NCBI GenBank assembly: GCA_035540635.1
Contig: DATLGH010000037.1
Location: 1 to 48,433, forward strand
DNA: 48,433 bases
Direction: 5' to 3'
Source of the DNA: Egibacteraceae bacterium
GTDB lineage: Bacteria; Actinomycetota; Nitriliruptoria; Euzebyales; Egibacteraceae
A program made the translations under genes and the position numbers. Positions 33,555 to 42,248 of the stretch are shown here, in pieces. The notes under the pieces are model-generated. The model was not told where the DNA came from, made no database searches, and was given only the letters and a program-made list of their open reading frames with translations. How positions within the stretch are numbered: the stretch's first letter is position 1; each line of letters starts with the position of its first letter.

Positions 33555-34079
33555 TCAGCGCGGGCGCGGCACGAGGTCGAAGTGCCCCGACAGCGCGCCG
33601 TCGGGGAGCTCGAGACGCATGCGCCCGGCGTAGCGACGGTCCTCCTCCACGACGGTGACCGCGAGGGCGCCGCCTACCGCGCGTTGGCGGAAGTCTTCAC
33701 CGACGAGCACCTCCACGACAACGACATCACGGACGGCGTCGCACGCGCGCCCCGAGCAGCCCGGGTCGTCCACGGGGACCGTGCGGCCCGCGACGAGCGC
33801 TCCGGGGTTGCGGATCGCGATGGTGACCGGACCGCCCCGAAGGTCACGCGACACGACGCAGAGGTCGCGGCCCGTGCCGACAGGGCCACCGCAGTCGCCG
33901 AAGACGAGATCCGGCGAGCCGTCGCTGACCGCCACCTGGGCCCCCGCGAGCGTGCCGGACAGCTGCAGTCCTGCCCGTCCGTCGCGGGGCTGGGGTGTCC
34001 GCGGCTGCTCGCCGGTGCCGCACGCGACGAGCAGTGCGGCGGCGGACAGCAGCGCGAGCGCGCGTGGGACGCGACTCAG
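33555..34079 (-). CDS. Lipoprotein of unknown function, apparent CTG start
   Basis: 174 aa. A lipoprotein signal (RALALLSAAALLVACG) is clear, with lipobox LVAC. No ATG, GTG or TTG precedes it in frame after the cbbX remnant; the only candidate is a CTG at 34079 that overlaps the cbbX stop TGA as CTGA, mirroring the ATGA/GTGA couplings elsewhere in the window. The mature part is beta-rich with four further cysteines (GDCGG, DLCVV, GCSGRACDA) that could form two disulphides. I do not recognise the family. Confidence 0.6.
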   Translation of the reverse strand: MSRVPRALALLSAAALLVACGTGEQPRTPQPRDGRAGLQLSGTLAGAQVAVSDGSPDLVFGDCGGPVGTGRDLCVVSRDLRGGPVTIAIRNPGALVAGRTVPVDDPGCSGRACDAVRDVVVVEVLVGEDFRQRAVGGALAVTVVEEDRRYAGRMRLELPDGALSGHFDLVPRPR

Positions 34080-34486
34080 CTGTTGTCGTCGAACACGCGG
34101 CTTTGGGTGATGTCCTCCGTCGTGATGAGCATGAGGTCGCGCTTGCCGACCTTCTCCCCGCCCCCGGAGAGCAACCGGCTGGCCTGACGCAACCGCGCCC
34201 GCTCGAGCGCGTTGCGGACGCTCCGCGCGTTCGCGAAGCGCAGGCTGCTCCATGCGACGCTCGAGGTACTCGAGGAAGACCTCGCGCGCCTCGGGCGTCA
34301 ACTCGTAGTTCTCCTGGTCGAGCATGAGATCACCGATCTGGATGAGCTCCTCACAAGGTGGCCCTTGCGGATGTAACCGAAGCCGTGGAGCAGTTCGGCC
34401 ATGCGCATCGCCACGGTCGTCTTGCCCGTCCCGGGGCTGCCGGTGAACGACATGCCGGCCGCCGGTAGCCCACGCTTCGGACGCAT
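34076..34486 (-). pseudogene. cbbX: Broken cbbX (red-type Rubisco activase) remnant
   Basis: Three pieces in order on the minus strand match CbbX. Piece 1 (34486 to about 34352) has the Walker [21 protein letters not shown], then [14 protein letters not shown]. About 100 residues are missing next, including Walker B (FIDEA), sensor 1 and the arginine finger. Piece 2, in another frame, reads [20 protein letters not shown] through YLERRMEQP. An extra T near 34242 then shifts the frame to piece 3, FANARSVRNALERARLRQAS, ending TTEDITQSRVFDDNS. The N-terminal helices before Walker A are also lost. CbbX remodels inhibited red-type RuBisCO using ATP; this copy cannot work. Confidence 0.93.
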
Positions 34487-34610
34487 GTTGCGTCCTGGTG
34501 GCTGGATCAGGTCAGCCGGTGAGGGTCCGGCCCGGTCATGGTGGTGCGGGGTGACGACCGGGCGGGGACGCTGGCGAGAGCACGGCGGCGATCGCCAGAG
34601 GGTGCCACCT

Positions 34611-35534
34611 TCAGCCCCGGAGGATCCGCCTCCCTTCGGCCGTCGCCTTCAGGCTGCCGCCGGGCCCCACCATCGATCTCGCCAGTGCGAGGGCAGTCGG
34701 GCCAAGCGGTTTACCCGAGTAGGAAACCAGGTGCCACGGCCGCTCGATGGGGGTGAAGGGACAGTCCCACACAGAGATGGATCCCTGGGAGATGCGGTCG
34801 GCAGCGGCGTCGAGTGCGATCAACCCGACCCCCAGCCCCATCGCCACACCTCGCTCGATGGCGGCGTTGGAGCCGAGGACCATCTTGGGCGGATCGATGC
34901 CCAGCTCGTCGAGCAGGGAGTCGACCGCAGCGCGCGTCCCAGATCCCGGTTCGCGCAGCAACCAGGTCTCGCGCGCCAGGTCGTGCACCGCATCGCCGTC
35001 CCGTGGCGTCCCCAAGGCGGGGCCGACGACGACGAGTCGGTTCTCGCCACGGGCCAGGGTATCCGCCGGGACGGCTACCGGCGGACGCCCGGCGACGACG
35101 AGGTCCGCTTGGTGGTGACGCAAGGCCTCCCACACGGTGGTGCGGTTCCCGACCTTGATGGTCACACCTGTTTGGGGATGCTGCTCGCGAAAGCGGGCGA
35201 CGACGGGCAGGAGCACACGCTCGGCCGCCGTGGCCACGGCGACGAGGCGAACGATGCCGTTTGCCGGGTCTTCGATGCTGCGGGCGCGACGGGAGCCTTG
35301 TTCAAGAAGGCCGAGGCTGGTGCGTACGTCGTCGGCGAAGGCCGCTCCGGCCGTGGTGAGGCGGAGGCCGCGGCCGTGGCGGGCGACGAGTGCCACACCC
35401 AGCTCCCGCTCGAGGTTGGCCACCGCGGCCGAGACGGCTGGCTGCGACACGAAGAGGGATTCGGCTGCGATCTGGACCGACCCCGCGTCCGCCACCGCGA
35501 GGAACGTGCGGAGCTGCCTCAACGTCATAGCCAT
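34611..35534 (-). CDS. cbbR: LysR-type regulator CbbR
   Basis: 307 aa. The N-terminal winged HTH reads [20 protein letters not shown] then [20 protein letters not shown], typical of LysR proteins, and the effector domain has the CbbR-like stretch [20 protein letters not shown] and [21 protein letters not shown]. CbbR activates Calvin-cycle operons and senses metabolites such as RuBP or NADPH. It lies downstream of dabA on the same strand, not divergent from cbbL as in many autotrophs. A second in-frame ATG two codons in is an alternative start. Confidence 0.88.
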   Translation of the reverse strand: MAMTLRQLRTFLAVADAGSVQIAAESLFVSQPAVSAAVANLERELGVALVARHGRGLRLTTAGAAFADDVRTSLGLLEQGSRRARSIEDPANGIVRLVAVATAAERVLLPVVARFREQHPQTGVTIKVGNRTTVWEALRHHQADLVVAGRPPVAVPADTLARGENRLVVVGPALGTPRDGDAVHDLARETWLLREPGSGTRAAVDSLLDELGIDPPKMVLGSNAAIERGVAMGLGVGLIALDAAADRISQGSISVWDCPFTPIERPWHLVSYSGKPLGPTALALARSMVGPGGSLKATAEGRRILRG

Positions 35535-35822
35535 GGGTGCTCAAAAGTCAATCGTTCAGGGCGCACCCGCCACGGCGTCGATGAACAGCTCGATGAGGCC
35601 GCCAGCGGGGCTTGCCGGGAGAGGTCGAGCGGCTTGCCCACATCGCCGCGTCGACGACAGGCCGGGGAGACAGTTGTCCCGCGTGCCACTATGGAGCGGA
35701 ACGTGCCGTCGTGCCTGTCCTCGAGCCGGCGCCGGAGGCCCGTGACGAGCGCGACCCTGTTTTCGGGCACGACGGTGATGGGCATGGACGGGCCGGCACG
35801 GTGGGAGGCAGGCATTCCCAGC
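35535..35822. other. 288-bp gap between dabA and cbbR, possible gene remnant
   Basis: No intact gene is seen. On the minus strand one frame ends with GGLIELFIDAVAGAP followed by TGA, which reads like a genuine protein C-terminus, and another frame contains MPITVVPENRVALVTGLRRR. They are in different frames. This could be a decayed small gene, but I cannot name it. No clear cbbR promoter or SD is visible. Confidence 0.35.
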
Positions 35823-38474
35823 TCATCGAACCTCGAGCGATGCGTTGGTGTGATCCACGCCATCGTCGGCGGGACGCCACGTCGTCCACGTGCCGCCCGG
35901 GCTGCGGATGGACCAGGGCTCGTGCCCGTGCGAACGGCCGGCCACGGTGATCCACTTCCCGCCGATCAGTTCCTGGAGCACCTGGTTGCGCTGGATGATC
36001 GCATCGGTGCGCTCAAGGGGCGCCTGGATGATCGCGAGCAGGCGCAGCGGTTCGTGCATGCGACGCTCTCCAACGCCCACCGCCTGCGCGGGGAGGCCGA
36101 CCTGGAGGTCGCCCCCCTCGCCGAGGCCGACGCCGATGCCGCCCACCGGGTTGTGCAGCGTCTTGTCTCCCGCGCCGAACTGGTCGGGATCGACCGACGA
36201 GAAGTAGTACTGAGCGGAGATCCACTGGCCGACGACGAGCGGCGCGGTGAGGATCGTCTCCAGGGCGCTGCCGTCGCCATCGCCCTCCGCATCGTAGGAG
36301 TGCAGGAACACGCGACATGCCAGGTCGAGTCCGGCGGTGAGCGAGCGGGGTCCGACGACGAACGCAGCATTGCCGGCGAGCCCCCACTCAGGACGCACCT
36401 GCGCCCAGTCGTACCCGCGGACCCGGACCTTCCGGGGATCTCCCGGGAGCCGCCTGGCGCGCTCGCGTGCGAGCCGTTCACCGGCCACCGCGACGTCCCG
36501 CTCGAAGGCTGCGACCAGCCGTTCGTGGCTGTCCGGTACGGCCTCGCGGTCGAGAACGGTCACTTCGTCGGAGGCGGTGTCGTGCTGGGCGGCAACGAAG
36601 AGGGTGTCGTCGGGCACCGTGATGCCTCGCTCTTTGAGCCCGGCACGGACCCCAGGGTCGTTGAGGATGGCCACTGCCACTCGGGCGCTGGGCCCACCGG
36701 GGGCGCCGCCGCACGCGCCGCAGTCATAGGAGGATGCGTGCGGGTTGTTGACGTTGTGGCTGCCGTGCCCGCAGAACACGACGAGCCGGGCGAAGCGGGT
36801 CAAGCCCATGGTCCGGACGATGCTGTCGGCGAAGGAGACCCGCTCCCCGAGCGCCAAGCCGGAGCTGCCGTCGCGTTCCGCCTCGACAACCGGGCGTGTC
36901 TGCGGGGAGGCTAGTCGGCGCGTCATCAGCGTCAGGCGACGCGCCAAGCCTGGTGCCAGCGTCCTGGCCGCGGCCACGGGACCCATGAGGTAACCCGCCG
37001 CCTCGGCGAGCACGAACGGACCGTCCAGGCTCTCTTTGGGGGCGTGGAAGGTCTCCCGTGCTGCGCCGGCGGCTCGCCGGGTGGTGAGGTAGCCGAGGGC
37101 GCTGTCAGGGACGAGCGGCTGCTCGGCGACCTCGTGGTCAGCCGTCAGCAGCGGAGGGCAGCGCGGCTGGCTCACCGTCGACCCCAGCTGCCGCCAGCGC
37201 ACGGGAACGCCGAAGAACCCGGCGAACCCCATGGTCTCGTAGGGGCCGCATGTCTCCAGGTGCCGTTCCAGGCCCTCCGAGCGCACGTCGATGCAGAATG
37301 CCGCTTGCACGTCCGGCCGCTCGGTCGCCGGGCCGGGGTCCGGGCGGCTCAGCAGCCCCAGCAGACGATCGCGGAAGTTGCCCTCCTGCGCCTCGAGCCA
37401 CAGCGACTTCCGTATCGACGGCGGCACCTGCTGCAGGACGTCACGCACGGCGGAGGTGGCGGAGGGATCGTCGGAGGTGGTGCCGAGAGCGGCGAGCACC
37501 GCCGTCACCCGGTGCTCGAGGAGGTTCTCGACCATCTGGTTCTCGTGCTGCGGGGGCTGCCGGCCCGGGCCCAGCGCTGGGCCGCCCTGAGGGTCGACGC
37601 CGGTCAGCGACGGGCGGGGGAGCGCAGCTGCGCCATGGGCCGCCGTTGCCGTGGCGGCCACCTGCGCGGCGAGCAGGTCCACGAGGCGCAACGGGGGACG
37701 ATCGTGGTCGGGCGGAGCCCACTCGTCGTACCAGCGCGCGTACCCGGCCCAGCCCGGAAGCCGGCCGAGGTGCTCGCGAAGGGCGTCGACGCGATCGCCG
37801 TCGTCGACATCCAGCGCGTCGAGGGAGGCGGCGAGTGCCTCGACCGGATCGTCAGGTAGTTGGGCCAGCCACTGCATGCCGGTCGGGCCAGCGAGGCGCC
37901 GGAGCCGCCGGTCGTGTCGCGCGAGCTCTCGCCACGCACGGAAGAACCCGTGCTCGCGGCGGGGCATGGGCCATGGGACGCCGGTCTCGTCGACGAAGAC
38001 TGCACACCACGCGGCCACGAGCCAGCTGACCGCTCGGACGGTCTCTACATTCGTACGGCCGACCCGATCGCCGGCGGTGTCCCGGGGCTTGTCGTCCGGT
38101 CCCACGAGCAGGTCCAAAAGGACGATCTCCACCGCATCGACCGTTCGCTCCCCGATCTCGAGGTTGGCCTGCGGCGCGAGCTTCGGGGCGACTTCGATGA
38201 TGGCGTGCCGGAGATCGGCATCGGTGATGACCCCGCGCTCGTGGGCATCGCGGAACGCGGCGAGCGTCATGTGGGTGCGTGCCCGCAACCACCGGCGGGC
38301 GACGGCGGTGGCGTCGTCGAAGGGCAGGTGCTGCAGGCCGAGGAGGGGATTGACCGCCACGAAGCTGGTCAGCGGCCAGAGCGGAGCGATGATCTGCGCC
38401 GCTTTGGAGACATCGGCGAGGAGTTCGGTGTGGCGGGCAGATCGTCCGCGGCGGCCGTTGCTTCGGTTGCTCAT
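35823..38474 (-). CDS. dabA: DabA, zinc subunit of the DAB inorganic-carbon transporter (DUF2309)
   Basis: 883 aa from ATG at 38474, which overlaps the dabB stop as ATGA; the frame upstream is the shadow of dabB. The carbonic-anhydrase-like zinc site is recognisable: AFCIDVRSE (Cys and Asp) and FCGHGSHNVNNPHASSYDCG (His and Cys). The beginning has the family motif FVAVNPLLGLQHLPFDDA. With DabB it takes up inorganic carbon as bicarbonate in the cytoplasm, driven by a cation gradient. In the cbb/cso operon it would feed bicarbonate to the carboxysome. Confidence 0.95.
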   Translation of the reverse strand: MSNRSNGRRGRSARHTELLADVSKAAQIIAPLWPLTSFVAVNPLLGLQHLPFDDATAVARRWLRARTHMTLAAFRDAHERGVITDADLRHAIIEVAPKLAPQANLEIGERTVDAVEIVLLDLLVGPDDKPRDTAGDRVGRTNVETVRAVSWLVAAWCAVFVDETGVPWPMPRREHGFFRAWRELARHDRRLRRLAGPTGMQWLAQLPDDPVEALAASLDALDVDDGDRVDALREHLGRLPGWAGYARWYDEWAPPDHDRPPLRLVDLLAAQVAATATAAHGAAALPRPSLTGVDPQGGPALGPGRQPPQHENQMVENLLEHRVTAVLAALGTTSDDPSATSAVRDVLQQVPPSIRKSLWLEAQEGNFRDRLLGLLSRPDPGPATERPDVQAAFCIDVRSEGLERHLETCGPYETMGFAGFFGVPVRWRQLGSTVSQPRCPPLLTADHEVAEQPLVPDSALGYLTTRRAAGAARETFHAPKESLDGPFVLAEAAGYLMGPVAAARTLAPGLARRLTLMTRRLASPQTRPVVEAERDGSSGLALGERVSFADSIVRTMGLTRFARLVVFCGHGSHNVNNPHASSYDCGACGGAPGGPSARVAVAILNDPGVRAGLKERGITVPDDTLFVAAQHDTASDEVTVLDREAVPDSHERLVAAFERDVAVAGERLARERARRLPGDPRKVRVRGYDWAQVRPEWGLAGNAAFVVGPRSLTAGLDLACRVFLHSYDAEGDGDGSALETILTAPLVVGQWISAQYYFSSVDPDQFGAGDKTLHNPVGGIGVGLGEGGDLQVGLPAQAVGVGERRMHEPLRLLAIIQAPLERTDAIIQRNQVLQELIGGKWITVAGRSHGHEPWSIRSPGGTWTTWRPADDGVDHTNASLEVR

Positions 38475-40120
38475 GTGGATCGTGTCGATCGGGCCGGCTC
38501 CGGCTCCGTGCGCGGGTGAAACTGGCGGGATTCTGGCACGGGCGCTACCCCTGTCGAACTGCCTCGGGTCGTCAACGGGGCGGAGACGGGCGCCGAGGTG
38601 AGCACGAGTGCGTACATCCGGCTGCGCAGCGTGCGCATCCGCTCCCCTGGAGTGAGCCAGACGGCGGCGACCAGGAGCGCGATCGCCGCGAGCGTGGCAA
38701 CGAGGAGAGTGGCGCTGACCGGCTCGGGAACCTCGGCGGGCGCCGCGCCAGCGACGAAGGTCTCCACGGCGGTCAGCCCACCGACGTAGGCGAACACTCC
38801 GGCGGCGCCACCGAGTGCCGCGCTTGCGACTGCCGGGACGGGCCGGAACGGCGCCGCGTGCAGCCACCCACTGACGGCCCGGGCTGCCGTCGCCCACGCG
38901 AACACCGTCATGAGCACAAACGCCGCCGTCGACAGGTGCGGCTGGAAGATCAGGTGCGCGGCCACAAGTGCCGCGGCCGGCACGAGCAGCGCGACGCCCA
39001 GCCGAACGCTCCGGGCGACGCCATGTGGGACAGGCCGTTGCTCGTGGCGGAGATGGTCCGTTACCGCGCTGCCGGCCCCGAGGAACAGCGCTGCCTTGTA
39101 CATCCCGTGCCCGACGATGTGGAGCAACGCCGCGGAGAACGCTCCTATGGCCACCTGCACCGTCATGAACCCCATCTGCCCTGCCGTGGACCACGCCAGG
39201 TTCCCCTTCACGTCGCTGCGCACCAGCATCACGGTCGTCGCGTAACAGGCAGTGACGGCACCCGCTGCGTAGGCCATGTGCGTCGCCGCGGCCGACGACC
39301 CGAACACCGGAGCGAGTCGCACCAACAGCATGCCGGCGCCGTTGACCACGCCTGCGTGGAGCAGCGCTGACACCGGCGTGGGCGCTGCGATCGTGGACGG
39401 CAGCCACTGGTGCAGGGGTACGAGCGCGGACCGGGAAATGCCGGCAATGGTCAGGAGCACGGCGACCACCCACAACACGTTCCTACCGAGCACCGGGATC
39501 GACGCGTTCGCGAGCTCCTCGGCGGCCCGGGCCGGCCAGCGGAGGTCGAGCTCGCCGACGGAGACGACGGCGAGCAGAGTGGCCACCAAGAGCGCGGTGT
39601 CCCCCACCCAGAGCATGCGCAGGGTCCGCTGGGCCGAGCGCCGCGCCGGTGTCCAGGTGGCCCGGTGGGTGACCAGCCCAGCCAACGCGAGGCCGGCCAG
39701 GATCCAGGAGGCGGTCAGCAGGCTGAGGGTGGCGGCGAAGGCCACTGACGTCGTCGCCGCTGTCAGCAGCGAGGCCAGTGCGAAGAAGCGGCGCTCCCGC
39801 AGATCCATCTGCAGCTGGCGGCCGGCGAAGGACTGCACGACCCAGCCGACACCGGTGGTGAGCAAGCCCAACATTGCGGTGACGCGAGTTGCATGCAGGC
39901 CCACGAGCGCACCGCCATCGCCCCCCTCGACCACGGCTGCGATCGGTCCGTCCACAGCCACGACGACCATCACGACGACCGTCGCGGCGAACGCGGCAGA
40001 GGCCCCACGTACCGCCCATCGGGCGGACCGCTCTCCGACGGGGCGCGCGACGGCGATCGCCGCGGCGGCGATCGCGGGCAGCGCGGGGACGACGAGCACG
40101 AGCATCGCAGGCGGCGTCAT
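38471..40120 (-). CDS. dabB: DabB, membrane subunit of the DAB inorganic-carbon transporter
   Basis: 549 aa with many membrane helices of the NADH dehydrogenase ND5/MrpA type: SALVPLHQWLPSTIAAPTPV, SALLHAGVVNGAGMLLVRL and GHGMYKAALFLGAGS are the antiporter-like motifs with conserved Lys/His. DabB is thought to provide the cation channel that energises DabA. The start is ATG at 40120 in frame with no competing upstream start. The C-terminus (about 40 residues after the last helix) is Pro/Ser/Arg-rich and not part of the conserved core. Confidence 0.93.
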   Translation of the reverse strand: MTPPAMLVLVVPALPAIAAAAIAVARPVGERSARWAVRGASAAFAATVVVMVVVAVDGPIAAVVEGGDGGALVGLHATRVTAMLGLLTTGVGWVVQSFAGRQLQMDLRERRFFALASLLTAATTSVAFAATLSLLTASWILAGLALAGLVTHRATWTPARRSAQRTLRMLWVGDTALLVATLLAVVSVGELDLRWPARAAEELANASIPVLGRNVLWVVAVLLTIAGISRSALVPLHQWLPSTIAAPTPVSALLHAGVVNGAGMLLVRLAPVFGSSAAATHMAYAAGAVTACYATTVMLVRSDVKGNLAWSTAGQMGFMTVQVAIGAFSAALLHIVGHGMYKAALFLGAGSAVTDHLRHEQRPVPHGVARSVRLGVALLVPAAALVAAHLIFQPHLSTAAFVLMTVFAWATAARAVSGWLHAAPFRPVPAVASAALGGAAGVFAYVGGLTAVETFVAGAAPAEVPEPVSATLLVATLAAIALLVAAVWLTPGERMRTLRSRMYALVLTSAPVSAPLTTRGSSTGVAPVPESRQFHPRTEPEPARSTRST

Positions 40121-40157
40121 CTCGACCGCGGCACCGTTCGCAGCAAACGCCGGACTG

Positions 40158-41189
40158 TCATTCGATCGTCAGGTGCTGCCTCGCCCGGCCCTGCGGTACC
40201 TCCCCGTTGCCACCCGACGTCGAGAGGCGGGAGATGTCGACCGCCACACCCAGCGCTCCTGCAGAGCGCGCTGCGCCAATGTCACCAGGCCCCAACCCCC
40301 CTTGCGCGTAGACGGGCAACGGGCTGGCCGCTACCAGCTCCTGCAGGCCGTCCCAACCCAGCGGCTGGTCTTCAGGGTGCGAAGCCGTGGGGAGAACCGG
40401 TGACACGAGGGCGACGTCGGCACCCACCGCTCTTGCCCGCTCGAGGTCCCGTGCGTTGTGAGCTGACACCGCCCACAGGCGCGTCGGCGGCCGCTCTATC
40501 AAGCCGGCCAGCGCGGCGGCGCTGCTGTGCAGCCCGCAGGCACCGGCCTGGCGTGCCTCGAGCGCCGTCCCGGACAGGAGGAGGCGCAGCCCGGTCCCCC
40601 GCCTGAGCTGGCGCAGCCGGCGGGTGAGCTGGACGCGCTGAGCCGGCGCGAGCTCCGACGCTCGCACGATCAGGAGCCGCAGGCCGGCGGCAACCAACGA
40701 CGGGATCCTCGCCAGCAGCTCGTCAGGAGCGCCCGGCGCCCGGTTCACCCGAGCGACCGCCACCAGCTCGGGGAGCGCCAACGTCGCAAAGGCGAGCTCG
40801 TTGCTCGGCAGCAAGGGCCCCACCGTCGGGCGGGCGGGGTCCACCCATGCCAGCTGCTGGCCTTCCCTGCCGTTCGGCTCGCCCGACCACCGGCGCACGT
40901 GGAACCAGTGCAACCGCACCCGCTTGGCCGGGAAGTCGTGCTCGTAGACCCGCCAGGGCGCGAGTTCGAGGGCGCGTACGCCGACCTCCTCGAGCAGCTC
41001 GCGCGCCGCTGCTTGGGCCGCGCTCTCACCCGGATCGACCTGGCCCCCGGGGAGCTCCCAGAAGCCGGCCGCGTCCTTGCCGGCCTTGCGTTCTGCCAGC
41101 AACACGCGCCCGTCGGACGCGCGGAGCACGCCGACCGCCACGTCCACCACGGGACGACCCACGAGGGGGAGACGGCGGGAAGGCAGCAT
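40158..41189 (-). CDS. Nudix hydrolase fused to a ThiE/TenI-like domain
   Basis: 343 aa. Residues 1-130 form a Nudix (MutT) domain with the box GGQVDPGESAAQAAARELLE followed by EVGV. Residues 155-320 resemble thiamin-phosphate synthase/TenI (RLWAVSAHNARDLERARAVG, ADVALVSPVLPTASHPEDQP, LPVYAQGGLGPGDIGAARSAG). This fusion is well known in gammaproteobacteria, where its role is unclear. Its position between carboxysome and dab genes, with the ATG overlapping the upstream stop (TGATG), places it in the cso operon. The physiological substrate is unknown; repair of oxidised nucleotides is one option. Confidence 0.85.
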   Translation of the reverse strand: MLPSRRLPLVGRPVVDVAVGVLRASDGRVLLAERKAGKDAAGFWELPGGQVDPGESAAQAAARELLEEVGVRALELAPWRVYEHDFPAKRVRLHWFHVRRWSGEPNGREGQQLAWVDPARPTVGPLLPSNELAFATLALPELVAVARVNRAPGAPDELLARIPSLVAAGLRLLIVRASELAPAQRVQLTRRLRQLRRGTGLRLLLSGTALEARQAGACGLHSSAAALAGLIERPPTRLWAVSAHNARDLERARAVGADVALVSPVLPTASHPEDQPLGWDGLQELVAASPLPVYAQGGLGPGDIGAARSAGALGVAVDISRLSTSGGNGEVPQGRARQHLTIE

Positions 41190-41443
41190 CAGTCCGGCCA
41201 GACGGGTAGCGGGTACAGCCCAGGAGATCGCCCTGGCGACTGCTTCTTCGCTCGGTCATCACGGTCCACTTGCCCGGTCTCCGTCGGAGGGGCCGAGTCC
41301 CCACCGTCATCCCTCGTCGGAGGTTCTTCGGCGACGGGTTCGCCGTCGGGGCCCAGGAGTTCGGTGCTGTCCTCCGTCGCCGCTTTCGTCGACTCCTCGC
41401 TCGCGGGGGTGGCAGCGCGGCGCCCCTTTTTGGCGGGGGCCAT
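41189..41443 (-). CDS. Disordered acidic small protein in the carboxysome operon
   Basis: 84 aa. It begins MAPAKKGRRAATPASEES (basic) and is then Asp/Glu/Pro/Thr-rich with no predicted fold. It lies 1 nt after the stop of the PCD-like gene and its TGA overlaps the next ATG, so it is translated as part of the operon. I recognise no family. Such a charged disordered peptide could be a scaffold or linker binding RuBisCO or shell proteins, but this rests on position only. Confidence 0.6.
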   Translation of the reverse strand: MAPAKKGRRAATPASEESTKAATEDSTELLGPDGEPVAEEPPTRDDGGDSAPPTETGQVDRDDRAKKQSPGRSPGLYPLPVWPD

Positions 41444-41444
41444 C

Positions 41445-41720
41445 TCAACCCGCCTTCACGGTGGCGAGTGCCTCGGCGCGGGCGGCGAACTCCCGTGCTG
41501 CCGCGCCGATGCCCGCTCCAGCCGAGCCATACACCGTGACGTTGACGTGTGTCCGGTTGAAGCTCAGATCCGGATAGAGCCCGGTCTCCTTCGACAGGCC
41601 CGCGAGCCGGTCGAGGTAGGCTCGTGTCTCAGGGTAGGCGGCGAACTCGAAGCGGCGGTACAGCGACGGTGGTCGCTCGACCTCCGTCCAGCCCTCCGGC
41701 CATCGGGATTCCGTGGTCAA
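41445..41720 (-). CDS. PCD-like Rubisco assembly factor (acRAF-type)
   Basis: 91 aa from TTG at 41720, chosen for the SD GAGGAG; the ORF upstream is a different shadow. The pterin-4a-carbinolamine dehydratase-like fold shows in SLYRRFEFAAYPETRAYLDR and LYPDLSFNRTHVNVTVYG. Members in carboxysome operons have lost dehydratase activity and act as chaperones for RuBisCO large-subunit assembly. The location after csoS1 is canonical for acRAF. Confidence 0.85.
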   Translation of the reverse strand: MTTESRWPEGWTEVERPPSLYRRFEFAAYPETRAYLDRLAGLSKETGLYPDLSFNRTHVNVTVYGSAGAGIGAAAREFAARAEALATVKAG

Positions 41721-41743
41721 TCTGGTTCTCCTCGTCCGTGAAG

Positions 41744-41785
41744 GGGGATCCCGCAACGCCAGCCAGACTGGCGTTGCGGATCCCC
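41744..41785 (-). other. Long stem-loop between csoS1 and the acRAF gene
   Basis: A 19-nt arm (41744-41762, starts GGGGATCCCGCAACG) pairs with an 18-nt arm (41768-41785, CTGGCGTTGCGGATCCCC) with a single bulged C and a CCAGA loop. This is the strongest hairpin in the window. No run of T follows on the transcribed strand, so it may act as a partial terminator or as an RNA-stabilising barrier that keeps csoS1 mRNA levels above the downstream dab genes. Confidence 0.85.
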
Positions 41786-41860
41786 GCCCAGCTGGGCGCC
41801 TGCGCTCAGCTCGCAGCCCCGGAGTGCCGCGGGGGAGCGAACAGCTCGTCTGGAGGACGC

Positions 41861-42193
41861 CTACACCGGTGCCACCTGGGTTTCGTGGGCGCCTTCGGGA
41901 AGGATCTGCTCCACCTCGCCGTGCGGCCGGGCGATGATGTGCGCGGCGGCCATGCCGTCGCCCACGCGCTCGCACGCATCAGCCCCGGCACGGACTGCGG
42001 CGTTGACCGCGCCCGTCTCGCCACGGACCAATACGGTGACGTAGCCGCCGCCGACGAACTGGCGGCCGATCAGCCGCACCTCTGAAGCCTTGGTCATGGC
42101 GTCGGCAGCCTCGATCGCCGGGACGAGTCCCCGGGTCTCGATCATGCCAAGGGCAATGCCCATAGTCTCGCTTCTTCCATTGTTGCTGGCCAT
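41861..42193 (-). CDS. csoS1: Carboxysome shell hexamer protein CsoS1 (BMC-H)
   Basis: 110 aa with SD AAGGAGG before the ATG. The BMC fold is readable in ALGMIETRGLVPAIEAADAM, KASEVRLIGRQFVGGGYVTV and AVRAGADACERVGDGMAAAH. Hexamers tile the facets of the shell and their central pores pass bicarbonate and RuBP. Only one CsoS1 paralogue is present in this window, whereas many proteobacterial operons hold three. Confidence 0.96.
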   Translation of the reverse strand: MASNNGRSETMGIALGMIETRGLVPAIEAADAMTKASEVRLIGRQFVGGGYVTVLVRGETGAVNAAVRAGADACERVGDGMAAAHIIARPHGEVEQILPEGAHETQVAPV

Positions 42194-42248
42194 CTGCTTC
42201 CTCCTTAGGTGAGTTAGCTCGGGTGGTACCGGGTGGGGGTGGACCGAG

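Noticed and set aside
38474-39473. N-terminal extension of dabA to 39473
   Set aside because: The extra 333 residues are the shifted frame of dabB; the DabA family begins near the ATG at 38474 that overlaps the dabB stop.
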